Source: Certhia americana (lineage: Eukaryota > Chordata > Aves > Passeriformes > Certhiidae). From it: a DNA stretch of 64,000 nt. The stretch lies in the NCBI GenBank assembly GCA_018697195.1, contig CM031870.1, positions 230,549-294,548 of the forward strand, in the 5' to 3' direction. The translations under genes and the position numbers were made by a program. Of the stretch, positions 35,801-42,386 are shown piece by piece (the first letter of the stretch is position 1; every line of letters starts with the position of its first letter). Under the pieces are notes generated by a model. That model was not told the DNA's origin. It worked only from the letters and a program-made list of their open reading frames with translations, and did no database searches.

Positions 35801-36991
35801 TGAACATCTGCACAGCTTGATCTGCAGATTTTACGGCATCTTCCTACACTCCGCGCTGCACAGGCAGGCGCAGCTCGCCCAAAGCAGCCAAGAAAACCCA
35901 CAGCAGAGCCGGAAATAAAGCCCGGGTCTCCCCATTCCTTTCCACCACAGATTGCATAACGCGGCAGAGCCCTGCCCAGCCCCACACACCTTCGCTTTTC
36001 CCACCTTGCCACGATGGCCAAGGCCCGTGCTGCGGCTCCCCGGGGGCACGCAAAGCCCCCCTTGGGGGGAGCACCCACCCCTCTGCTGCACCCACCCCCG
36101 CTGCCCAGGTCGGGGATGCTCCAGCAGGGACATTTCGGGTGAAACCCCCCTCCTTCCAGCAGGGACAAACCCCCGCAGCAGGCATAATTCGGGTAAAATC
36201 CCCCCCTCCAGCAGGGACAAACCCCCCCCAGCAGGGACATTTCGGGTGAAAACCCACCCCAGTAGGGACATTTCGGGTGAAAACCCCCCTCCCAGCAGGG
36301 ACAAAACCCACCAGCAGGGACACTTCGGGTAAAAACACCCCCGAAGAAGAGACACTTCGGGTAAAAAACCCTTCCCAGCAGGGACAAACCCCCACCAGCA
36401 GAGACACTTCGGGTGAAAACTCCCCCCGCAGCAGGGACACTTCGGGTGAAGCCCCCCTCCCAGTAGGGACATTTCGGGTGAAAACCCCCTCCAGCAGGGA
36501 CAAAACCCCTGCAGCAGTGACACTTCGGGTAAAAACCCCCCTGAAGGAGACACACTTCGGGTAAAAATCCCTCCCTAGCAGGGACATTTCGGGTGAAACC
36601 CCCCCACCAGAGACACTTCGCGTGAAAACTCCCCCCGCAGCAGGGACAAAACCCCTCCAGAAGGGACCAACCCCCCCCCCAGAAGGGACATTTCGGATGA
36701 CCCCCCCGCCACCCCCGCAGGGAGGCTGGATCCCGGGATGCCGCCGTTCCCGTCCCTGCCGTTCCTCTCTCCATCCCGTACCTGGTGATGTGTCTCCTGC
36801 TCCACGTTGAGCCCGTTCACCTCCACCACCCTGTCCCCAGCTCGCAGCCCCGCCGCCTCCGCGGGCGAACCGGGCTCCACTTTGCGGATGAACTGGCCGC
36901 TCTTGCCCTTCTCGCCGTGCAGGTGGAAGCCGTAGCCGCTTTCCCCCTTGAGCATTCGGCACAGCCGCGGTTTCAGCTGATCCTTGGCCAT
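6161..36991 (-). CDS. NHERF2: NHERF2 / SLC9A3R2, two-PDZ ERM-binding scaffold (whole coding span)
   Basis: This scaffold sits under the apical membrane of epithelial cells. Its PDZ domains bind C-termini of transporters and receptors such as NHE3 and CFTR, and its C-terminal tail binds ezrin-family proteins. Six exons read cleanly in transcription order: 36782-36991, 31874-32131, 12954-13130, 10462-10615, 7814-7876 and 6161-6319. A probable micro-exon lies at 8359-8398. PDZ1 starts near residue 9 and PDZ2 near residue 165; each has the GYGF carboxylate-binding loop. The terminal residues KREIFSNF match NHERF2 rather than NHERF1. Junctions agree in phase except at the micro-exon. Introns are about 4.7, 18.7, 2.3, 2.6 and 1.5 kb and hold most of the repeats of the window. 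The gene is convergent with NTHL1 and co-oriented with NPW, as in human. Confidence 0.93.
7814..7876 (-). CDS. NHERF2: NHERF2 linker exon
   Basis: An exact 63-base, 21-codon exon, phase 0 at both ends. The acceptor is CTTTCCTCCAG and the donor is GAG|GTAAAA. It encodes [20 protein letters not shown] plus E, a Ser/Asp-rich linker between PDZ2 and the ERM-binding tail. The corresponding human segment begins LNGGSACSS, so orthology of this small exon is clear. Several serines followed by acidic or proline residues could be phosphorylation sites, but that is inference only. Confidence 0.88.
8359..8398 (-). CDS. NHERF2: Probable NHERF2 micro-exon with frame problem
   Basis: Forty bases lie between a good acceptor (TTTCTCGTGTGCAG) and an optimal donor (ATAG|GTGAGT). 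One frame gives [12 protein letters not shown] then TAG. That resembles the human linker stretch PSPVTNGTS, which lies between the PDZ2 exon and the LNGG exon. As sequenced it does not fit: the upstream exon leaves one base, so the length should be 38 or 41, and the best-matching frame ends in a stop codon just before the donor. Either this copy has sequence errors, a different micro-exon is used, or the exon is damaged. An alternative candidate next to a G homopolymer is at 8225-8258. Confidence 0.4.
8446..8530. repeat. Short tandem repeat, about 3 copies of ~29 bp
   Basis: Three adjacent copies of a unit beginning GGGATTGCTGCCC and ending CAGCAGAGC, with small length changes, lie just upstream (in transcript sense) of the candidate NHERF2 micro-exon. 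Confidence 0.8.
8771..8813. repeat. (TTTTC)n then poly-T
   Basis: About six TTTTC units followed by over twenty T residues, in NHERF2 intron 4. On the minus strand this is a GAAAA-rich poly-purine tract. A second T run is at 9271-9290. Confidence 0.9.
10128..10275 (-). mobile_element. CR1 LINE 3' fragment (reverse)
   Basis: Reverse-orientation CR1 tail starting AATCAGAGAATCCTGCAGTG, then GGTTGGGAGGGACCTTAAAG and CTGCTCCAAACCCTGTTCAA. It is inserted in NHERF2 intron 4 and reads as CR1 sense along the NHERF2 transcript. Confidence 0.85.
10462..10615 (-). CDS. NHERF2: NHERF2 exon 4 (second half of PDZ2)
   Basis: Acceptor CTCTGCAG; it begins in phase 0 with [20 protein letters not shown] and runs through [17 protein letters not shown] to VTPTEEHTK. 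It ends with one extra base at donor AAAG|GTGAG. It supplies the alpha-B helix and last strands of PDZ2. The pattern VNGxNVEGLRHxEVV is diagnostic of NHERF PDZ2. The one-base overhang is what the next exon must complete. Confidence 0.95.
10720..11155 (+). repeat. Dispersed repeat copy 1 (putative solo LTR)
   Basis: This roughly 435-base segment recurs at 22374-22826 with near identity over about 330 bases, from TTTGAGGTTTCATATTCAG to GGTGTGTCCCAGCCGGGCTC, and looser similarity on both sides. It contains AATAAA near 11092 followed by TGCTTTGTCCTTCTGCTC. The polyA hexamer near the 3' side would suit a long terminal repeat on the plus strand. No TG...CA ends or target duplication could be confirmed. 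It lies antisense in NHERF2 intron 3. Confidence 0.7.
12954..13130 (-). CDS. NHERF2: NHERF2 exon 3 (linker and first half of PDZ2)
   Basis: 177 bases, 59 codons, phase 0 at both ends. The acceptor is ATCAG and the donor is GTGGAG|GTAACT. It encodes [18 protein letters not shown], then [20 protein letters not shown], and then the [20 protein letters not shown] segment of PDZ2. GYGF at residues 177-180 is the peptide carboxylate-binding loop. Because its length is a multiple of three, skipping or deleting this exon would keep the frame but destroy PDZ2. Confidence 0.96.
14158..14320 (-). mobile_element. CR1 LINE 3' fragment (reverse)
   Basis: GGTGGAAGGGACCTTAGAGC and CCAAGCCCTGTCCAACCTGG followed by CTTGGGCACTCGAAGGGG mark a reverse CR1 tail in NHERF2 intron 2. 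Confidence 0.85.
14428..14500 (-). mobile_element. CR1-like LINE tail fragment (reverse)
   Basis: ACAGAATGCTTCAGGTGGGA, AGGAACCACTGAAGGTCATC and TAAGTCCAATTTCCCTGTTC match the extreme 3' tail of a different CR1 subfamily from its neighbour at 14158. Confidence 0.65.
15257..15298. repeat. (CTC)n trinucleotide run
   Basis: About fourteen consecutive CTC units in NHERF2 intron 2. On the transcript strand it is GAG-rich purine, which could act as a splicing-enhancer-like tract, but nothing nearby suggests a spliced exon. Confidence 0.95.
16431..16557 (+). repeat. Dispersed repeat copy A (~125 bp)
   Basis: Near-identical to 19585-19700. Both contain GTTGCCAGCTCTCACAATC, GGCAACTCTTTGCAGCATC, TTTTTAATTTCCCTTAGAAT and CACCCCTTGGCTCATGGG in order. 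This copy has about 14 extra bases after TTTCCAGC. Family unknown. Confidence 0.85.
19585..19700 (+). repeat. Dispersed repeat copy B (~116 bp)
   Basis: Same-orientation partner of 16431-16557, 3.1 kb away. It lacks a short internal segment but is otherwise nearly identical. Both lie in NHERF2 intron 2. Confidence 0.85.
22374..22826 (+). repeat. Dispersed repeat copy 2 (putative solo LTR)
   Basis: Direct-orientation partner of 10720-11155. The core differs at only a few positions (for example CACTGAGC versus CACCGAGC). It has a different AT-rich patch (AATAAATAAAATAAATG) where copy 1 has CAGTGAGGCCTTGG. It lies in NHERF2 intron 2, on the other side of exon 3 from copy 1. Confidence 0.7.
23453..23710. 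repeat. ~19-25 bp minisatellite with assembly gap
   Basis: About eleven copies of CTGGGAAACACGGGATCAAA with CAA or CGC insertions and an ACATGG variant in a few units. A run of ten N at 23499-23508 interrupts the array, so true copy number is unknown. In some frames the array is open and yields a low-complexity reading with no coding support. Confidence 0.97.
24885..25165 (+). mobile_element. CR1 LINE 3' fragment
   Basis: This is one of the longer CR1 tails here. It includes GGACAGGACACAGGGAATGG, a GATGGGATATTGGACAGGAA block, CAGAGAAGCTGTGGCTGCCC, CCCTGGAAGTGTCCAAG and GGAAGGTGTCCCTGCCCATG, ending near CAAACCATTCCAGAATTC. Confidence 0.88.
27265..27440 (-). mobile_element. CR1 LINE 3' fragment (reverse)
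   Basis: ATCCTGGAATCCTGGAATGG, GAAGGAACCTCCAAGTTCAT and ACCTTCCACTATCCCAGGTG followed by GGTCCTGGGCACTCCCAGGG identify a reverse CR1 tail in NHERF2 intron 2. Confidence 0.82.
31062..31103. repeat. GAG/GAA-rich run
   Basis: A polypurine run of GAG and GAA triplets in NHERF2 intron 2, close to exon 2. Reading frames through it are low-complexity artefacts. Confidence 0.9.
31874..32131 (-). CDS. NHERF2: NHERF2 exon 2 (end of PDZ1 and inter-PDZ linker)
   Basis: 258 bases, 86 codons, phase 0 at both ends. The acceptor is CTCCCCAG and the donor is AGGAAG|GTGAGG. It begins [20 protein letters not shown], continuing [20 protein letters not shown]. This completes PDZ1, including the alpha-B helix that contacts ligand position -2. 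The remainder is a Gly/Ser/His-rich linker ending SFSSHGSRK, which joins the PDZ2 exon directly in frame. Confidence 0.95.
32913..33009. repeat. 22-bp minisatellite, ~4.5 copies
   Basis: Nearly perfect tandem copies of a 22-base unit containing AGGGAAAAGCCAGAACCTCC in NHERF2 intron 1. The very low divergence between copies suggests recent expansion or homogenisation. Confidence 0.95.
34238..34456. repeat. ~48-bp minisatellite with assembly gap
   Basis: Units contain GTGCCCTGCTCCATCCTGCC, AGGCTCC, then a variable GTGGGGAAC-type segment and GAGGATTCC. Ten N at 34288-34297 interrupt the array, so the assembled copy number is unreliable. It lies in NHERF2 intron 1. Confidence 0.95.
35576..35653. 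repeat. T-rich low-complexity run
   Basis: Four T homopolymers separated by CC and CATTGC pieces in NHERF2 intron 1. On the transcript strand this is an A-rich stretch. Confidence 0.9.
36118..36715. repeat. ~28-38-bp GC-rich minisatellite array
   Basis: About eighteen diverged units carry the core AGCAGGGACA(T/C)TTCGGGTG followed by a variable AAAACCCCCC tail. It starts about 65 bases inside the donor of NHERF2 exon 1. All frames are relatively stop-poor, creating a 372-codon minus-strand reading (35656-36774) that is repeat-driven and has no coding support. Confidence 0.95.
36782..36991 (-). CDS. NHERF2: NHERF2 exon 1 (start and first part of PDZ1)
   Basis: 70 codons from ATG at 36991 (context GGCCATGG) to donor CACCAG|GTACGG. 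It starts [20 protein letters not shown], with GYGF at residues 19-22 forming the carboxylate-binding loop. [20 protein letters not shown] and [20 protein letters not shown] follow. The start is preceded by a CCG-rich 5'UTR on the minus strand and no upstream in-frame alternative is needed. Junction phase to exon 2 is 0. Confidence 0.97.
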
Positions 36992-37255
36992 GGCCGGCGG
37001 CGGCGGCGGCGGCAGCGGCGGAGCTGGGCGGGAGCGGAGCCGCTTTTATGGGCGGCCCGGGGCGGGCACCGAGGGGCGGGTCGGGACCGGGGCTGGGACC
37101 GGGGCTGGGGCCAGGGATGGGGCTGTGGGCGGCGGTGGGAGCGGGGCGGCAGCAACGGCGGTGGGGAGAGGGACCGGAGCGATGCACGGCTCGGCCATGC
37201 TGCGGCTGCCCCGCGGTACCGGGAGGGGACGGGGCGGAGCGGCGGTGAGAGACGG
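36992..37255 (-). promoter_or_regulatory. NHERF2: NHERF2 CpG-rich promoter and 5'UTR region
   Basis: A dense CpG block directly upstream of the NHERF2 ATG. A trinucleotide CGG/CAG run at 36995-37020 would lie in the 5'UTR. No TATA box was seen, consistent with a CpG-island promoter with dispersed starts. Its left and right sides are bounded by exon 1 and a large minisatellite. Confidence 0.6.
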
Positions 37256-37257
37256 GG

Positions 37258-37772
37258 CGGGACCGGCACCGGCACCAGCATCGGAACCGACACCGGCACC
37301 AGCATCGGAACCGACATTGACACCAGCATCGGAACCGACATTGACACCAGCATCGGAACCGACACCGGCACCAGCATCGGAACCGACACCGGCACCAGCA
37401 TCGGAACCGGCACCGGGACCAGCATCGGAACCGGCACCGGCACCAGCAACGGAACCGGCACCGGGACCAGCATCGGAACCGGCACCGGCACCAGCAACGG
37501 AACCGACACTGACACCGGCACCGGGACCAGCATCGGAACCGACATTGACACCAGCATCGGAACCGACACCGGCACCGGCACCAGCATCGGAACCGACACC
37601 GGGACCAGCATCGGAACTGACACCGGCACCGGCACCAGCAACGGAACCAACACCGGCACCAGCAACGGAACCAACACCGGCACCAGCATCGGAACCAACA
37701 CCGGCACCGGAACCGACACCGGCACCAGCACCAACACCAGCACCAGCACTGACACCGGAACTGACACTGGCA
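37258..37772. repeat. Promoter-proximal ACCGGC/ACCAGC minisatellite, ~0.5 kb
   Basis: A higher-order array built from hexamer-like blocks (GGAACC, GACACC, GGCACC, AGCATC, GGGACC, AACACC) in 18-30 base units. Few or no stops occur in several frames on both strands, giving readings of 428 and 327 codons (+) and 362 and 279 codons (-). These are artefacts: Thr/Gly/Ser-, Pro/Ala- or Val/Pro-only sequence with no splice or start support. The array begins about 270 bases upstream of the NHERF2 start codon. Confidence 0.97.
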
Positions 37773-37854
37773 CCGGCGGCTGCTGGAGCCCTGGGGTCAC
37801 CACCCTGCCAGCAGCAGCGATCTGCTGGGATCCTTGTGGCACAGAGCGCTCTGA

Positions 37855-38015
37855 GAAGCTCTGGATGCCCCTGGATGCATCCCAAAGCCAGGTTGGGCTT
37901 GGAGCAACCTGGGATACTGGAAGGTGTCCCTGCCCATGGTACTGCATGGGTGGCACTGGATCTTTAAGTCCTTTTAGGAGTTTTCCCACCCAAAACGTTC
38001 CAGGGTTCCATGGCT
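37855..38015 (+). mobile_element. CR1 LINE 3' fragment
   Basis: GAGAAGCTCTGGATGCCCCT, GGTTGGGCTTGGAGCAACCT, GGAAGGTGTCCCTGCCCATG and a degraded tail near ACGTTCCAGGGTTCC identify a sense CR1 end directly beside the promoter minisatellite. Confidence 0.85.
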
Positions 38016-38231
38016 CCGGCTCCATCCTGGCTGACCCTTGGAGGGGCCACCCAGATTTCACCTGGACTTAGTTTAATGAAACTCAGAGATCCCTGTCTTC
38101 ACCTTTTTGCATTCCTCGTCTTCATTTCCTTGAAATCTTTTACGAGGAGGACACGGTCCAGAGCAGCTGTCACAGTGATGGCTCTGAGTGTCACATTCCT
38201 TTGTCATAGCTTCCCAGGCCTTCCTCTGCAC

Positions 38232-38438
38232 TTTCTCCTTCCTCAACAGATTTCCTACCAGATTTGACAGTGCTGAAGCAAACACAGCAGCCTGCTGGAG
38301 GCTGGAAATAAAAGGCTCCAGAAATTAATATTGATTTACTTTTAATGTGTAGTTAGCTTAAAAAACCCTACTTCCATTGCAGTGAGACATAAAAAAAAAA
38401 CCCTTAAAAAAACTCCTTGAACCAAAAAGATACTTGGA
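38232..38438 (+). repeat. Direct repeat copy A (~205 bp)
   Basis: Matches 40465-40680 almost throughout: TTTCTCCTTCCTCAACAGAT, GACAGTGCTGAAGCAAACAC, GGCTGGAAATAAAAGGCTCC and TTGATTTACTTTTAATGTG, ending AACCAAAAAGATACTTGGA. It contains an AATAAA hexamer. Family unknown; a terminal repeat of a 2.4-kb element is possible. Confidence 0.85.
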
Positions 38439-38873
38439 GGCTGTATCCTGAAAAATCCCAGCATTATTTTTATCTCTGCCAGTTCTTCCCACCCCATTCC
38501 CTGCAGGCAGAGCTGGGTGGGGGGCACTGGGTGCTGTCCCTTGGGGTGACTGTCACCCTGGGGTGGGAACAGGCCCTGCCCTGGCTCCAGACACACTTGG
38601 CAGCCGTGAGGTCCCACCCTGAGGATGTTTCAGTCCCACCAAGGGACAACGTGATGTCCCCCCAAAGGACAATTGTCACTTTGATTCTTGTATGTTTCCC
38701 TCGACTTTCAATGTTTGAAATTCTTGGAGTCAGTTTCTCACCGCTTTTAATGTAAATCATAATTGTTTTGCATTCCTCTCTAGAGGAAGCGAGACTTGAT
38801 ACACTTTTGGGTTGACCTATGAGATTAGAGAGGTTGAATTTCATTCTCCAATCCCTGGTCACCTTTAAAATGA

Positions 38874-38903
38874 TATGTATATATATATATAGAGAGAGAG
38901 AGA
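38874..38903. repeat. (TA)n(GA)n microsatellite
   Basis: A short TA dinucleotide run passes directly into a GA run. Confidence 0.9.
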
Positions 38904-38992
38904 GGTCACACAATACACTTCCTTCTTTTTCCTCCTTTCTCTGTGAAGAGTTGTCATGAAAGTGTGTTCATTTCTGTCAAACAGCGACAGAC

Positions 38993-39146
38993 AATGTGAT
39001 GTCCCCCCAAAAGGACAATGTCATGTCCCACCAGGAGGATGTTTCAGCCCCACCAATGAAGGATTTTTCAGTCCCACCAGGACAATGTCTCAGCCCCACC
39101 AGGAGGATGTTTCAGCCCCACCAAGGAAGGATTTTTCAGTCCCACC
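38993..39146. repeat. Short GTCCCACCAGGA-type tandem repeat
   Basis: Irregular copies of GATGTTTCAGCCCCACCA, GGATTTTTCAGTCCCACCAG and AATGTCATGTCCCACCAGGA. A related piece is at 38622-38670, so the array is split by unrelated sequence. Confidence 0.75.
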
Positions 39147-40464
39147 AGTGCCGATGCTTTACTCCCTGTGCCACTCCAGCAGCACAAAGTCCTGGGTGCC
39201 ACAAGAGGAGAGCTGAGAAACTCAGAGGCCGTTTTTTATTTGCTGTACAACACAACTGCTCCCTTGAGCCTCTTTGTGGAGTCCTGAAGCTTTTTTATCG
39301 GGCTAGACCAGTGCGAATAATTGATTTTTCCACTCACTGGCTAAACCCAAAAAACTGGGGGGAAGGGGGGAGGAGAAGGAATTGTTTCAAGTTTATTTGA
39401 ACCAAAAAGTTTTTCTTTTGATTCGGTGCAATAAAAACACGGTGGGAGAAAATCTTTCGGGTGGTCAAAGTGAACATTTTAACCCTTTTGAATATTTTTT
39501 TTAAAGCATTGGGAGCATGAAAATTTTTTAAAAATAATAAAAAAGAGAGAAAATATTTCAAAACGAGGGGGAACCATTGTGTGATTTTTTTTTAAATGCT
39601 CTTTTTTAAGCATGAGTATTTTCTGAAGTTTGAGAAAAATACTGGATTCATTGATTTTTTTCAACCTCAGTGTCTCAAAAAGGCATTCTTTCCCCCCCCA
39701 AAAATCCATCTATTTATTGTAGAGAATGCAGGGGACTTGGTAGAGCCCTGACTCAGCACTGGCTCTTTGCCTGAGCACCTTGTGAGCCTAAAATAAAACA
39801 TTTTTTTTCGTGATCCCTCTACTTCAGGGGCTGTGGTTGTGCCTCTGGCACAAAGCTCTGGGCTGTCCTCCCTGTCCTGGGACACAGCTTGGTGCATCCC
39901 TTGGCACAAACGTGGATCACGGGGAAATCCTGCATTTTTTCACTGCAGCTGATGGAGAAGGAGCTGGAAGGAAAACAAAAAACACATTGTGCAAAGGTGA
40001 ATCCTTGCAAGGTACAAAATCCTTTTGGTTCTTCCCATCCTGCCTTTCCCCGTCCTTTCAAGTCTCGTTGCAAACAAAATGAGGGAGCACAGAGAGGTTC
40101 CTGCACTCTGGAATGACAGAACCATGGGTAGATCCAGCAGATCCTGCTCAGGCAGAATTTTCCCATTTAAATTTCTGTCTGTTTTGATTTGGGCAGATTT
40201 TTAACTCCAGACTGGGCCTGCCTGGAGGCAGAGGCAGTCCAGGGACCTGTGAGCTCAGTGGTTTGGGAAGGTTTGAGTTCTTTTTCAGTCGACATCTGCT
40301 TCCAGTTCCCTCTCTGCACTTGGTTGAGCAGTGACAGAGAATCCCACCTGGTTCCTTCTCCCTCTGCTTTAGGAATGGTGCTGTTGCTGCACTAATCCAA
40401 AATTCAGGTGCTGGGAAGGATTTCCAGTTACAGAAATCAGAGTCACCCTTCAGGCTCCCTGAAG

Positions 40465-40680
40465 TTTCTCCTTCCTCAACAGATTTCCTACCAGATTTGA
40501 CAGTGCTGAAGCAAACACAGCAGCCTGCTGGAGGCTGGAAATAAAAGGCTCCAGAAATTAATATTGATTTACTTTTAATGTGCAGTTAGCTGAAAAAACC
40601 CTACTTCCACTGCAGTGAGACACACACACACAAAAAAAAAAAACCCTTAAAAAACTCCTTGAACCAAAAAGATACTTGGA
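40465..40680 (+). repeat. Direct repeat copy B (~216 bp)
   Basis: Partner of 38232-38438, 2.2 kb away in the same orientation, with a CA-dinucleotide expansion near 40622 and otherwise nearly identical. Sequence after the shared end differs from that after copy A. Confidence 0.85.
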
Positions 40681-42200
40681 TATCTTTTTGGGTTTTTTGT
40701 ATCCCTCTGCTCCTGGTGGCACAGGTCCCCTTCGTTCCCAGAGTAACTCCAAGTGGGGATTTCAGGGAGCCCCAAAAAGCCCATTTTCATTCAGAAACTG
40801 GGAAATCCTCAGCTCATCCCCCAAGCCTGCTCAGCCTGGCTTGTTCCTGAGGCAGTGGGAGGCTGAGGAGCTCTTGGAGGAGGAGGAGGATGGTTGGTGC
40901 TGGAGTCGCTGGGCTGTGCCAGAGCTTCCAGAGGGATGGGAGCTTTTCCTTGTGCCTCACTCGTGGCTTTTGGGCAGATGTGGTGGCTTCTCTGTGTCCC
41001 CCCTCAGCCCAGCCCAGCCCTCTCCTGTGTGTTGGTCACTCCCTTGAGCTCATCCTGCTCAGGGCTGGAGCTTTCCTGGGCGAGGGCTGGGCCACTCCCG
41101 GCTCTCCTGGTTCCTCCCCAGCGATGAGAGCAGCTGGCAGGGAGCTGCTCTTCCTCCCACTCAGCCTCCTCCTCCTCCTCCTCAGTGCTGGTGTTTATCC
41201 ACATCCCGTTCCACACCCAGATTTCCACCCCGCAGCTGGAGCTCGCCGGGCTCCCCTTCCCAGGGCAGTTTGGTCACCCCCAGCACCTTCTGCTGGGTGT
41301 GGAGGGAGCTCAGGGATGCTCCTCGTGTTGGATGATCCCTGCTGGGAGCTGCAGAGCCCTTCCCACTGCAGTGATTAGCTCTAACTGGGAAGAAATGAAA
41401 TCTCGGGATTTCCCGCTGGCTCGGATGCTCCGTGCTCATTCCTCCCTTGTTTCACCATCTCAGCGTGGGGTTGCTGGGCATGGCTGCTCCCAGGGGATGA
41501 TTTCAAAGGGGATGATTTATTTGTGCTGCCGGAGGAACCAGGAATGAGAGGAGAGCTCATAAAAAACACCATCTCATTTTCCCCGAACCTCTGTGTGTGG
41601 CACTATTGAGCTGTAAACATTCCCCAGGTTAGATTGATGGGGATAGAAGGGAGAAACCGATCATTAGGAGGATTAATTACAGGTTTTGTGGGTTGTGAAA
41701 GTCCAGAAAGTTCAGCCACGCTGCTGAGAGCCGGGAGATCTGTCTTGCACAACCTGGCAGCTCCTTTATTATCCGCGGGAGGTGGCAGAGCTGTGGGAGC
41801 TGAGCCGGAGGGGCCGGTGCTGCCGGGTGCTGTGCAGGTGTGGAGCTGGCCACGGGCCCAGCCGGGCTGGCCACACCTGAGTTTTCCACCTGGGAATTCC
41901 AGGGATGCTGCTCCCACACCCAGTGTCCCCGTGGGACAGACACTCACTGCCCCTGCCAGGTGGGACAACACCTTTCCCTGGAAGGAAAATAGCAATAGCC
42001 CACGGATAATGCAGCTCCAGAGGATCCTGAGGAGGCTGGTGCTGCTGATGGTGCCAAGCTGCCATGTCACTGTTCCTGCCACAGCCAAGGGCATGGATGT
42101 CAGAGCAGCACTGGCTCTGGGGCCCTCTGTCCCTGTGAGCACTCAGCAGCATCCATCTCCAGGGGCAACCAGTCCTGGAAGCAACCATGCCCACCTGTGG

Positions 42201-42386
42201 GGTGGCACAGGTCCCCTCTGCTCCTGGTGACACAGGTCCCTGTATTCCTGGTGACACAGGTCCCTGTATTCCTGGTGGCACTGGTCCCTCTATTCCTGGT
42301 AACACAGGTCCCCTTGCTCTGGTGACACAGGTCCCTGTATTCCTGGTGACACAAGTCCCTCTGCTCCTGGTGACACGTGCCCCTGG
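42201..42386. repeat. 24-bp minisatellite, ~7.7 copies
   Basis: Units begin GGTGACACAGGTCCCTGTAT and end TCCT, with (C/A)TTG and CTCTGC variants. The phase is regular at 24 bases, so one frame on each strand stays open and reads as an eight-residue periodic peptide. Nothing else suggests translation. Confidence 0.95.

Larger units (their letters stand above)
32132..36781 (-). other. NHERF2: NHERF2 intron 1, 4.6 kb
   Basis: No additional gene was seen. It contains three minisatellites (32913, 34238 and 36118), a short tandem stretch of ~31 bp near 32312-32395 (ACTCCCTGGGATCACC units) and long T runs at 35576-35653. A moderately AT-rich, non-repetitive piece at 33200-33365 resembles neither CR1 nor the arrays and might be conserved non-coding sequence, which cannot be judged without alignment. 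Confidence 0.6.

Noticed and set aside
35656..36774. 372-codon minus-strand open frame
   Set aside because: Driven by the minisatellite at 36118-36715; Gly/Phe/Cys-rich periodic sequence inside NHERF2 intron 1 with no domain or independent start support.
36785..38071. 428-codon plus-strand open frame rich in Thr-Gly-Ser, plus its overlapping frames
   Set aside because: Antisense over NHERF2 exon 1 and through a hexamer-based array that is open on both strands; it resembles simple repeat translation only.
40890..41547. Overlapping open frames suggesting a small gene in the NHERF2-NPW spacer
   Set aside because: No recognisable domain, no convincing splice sites or polyA signal, and several frames are equally open because of GC-rich composition.
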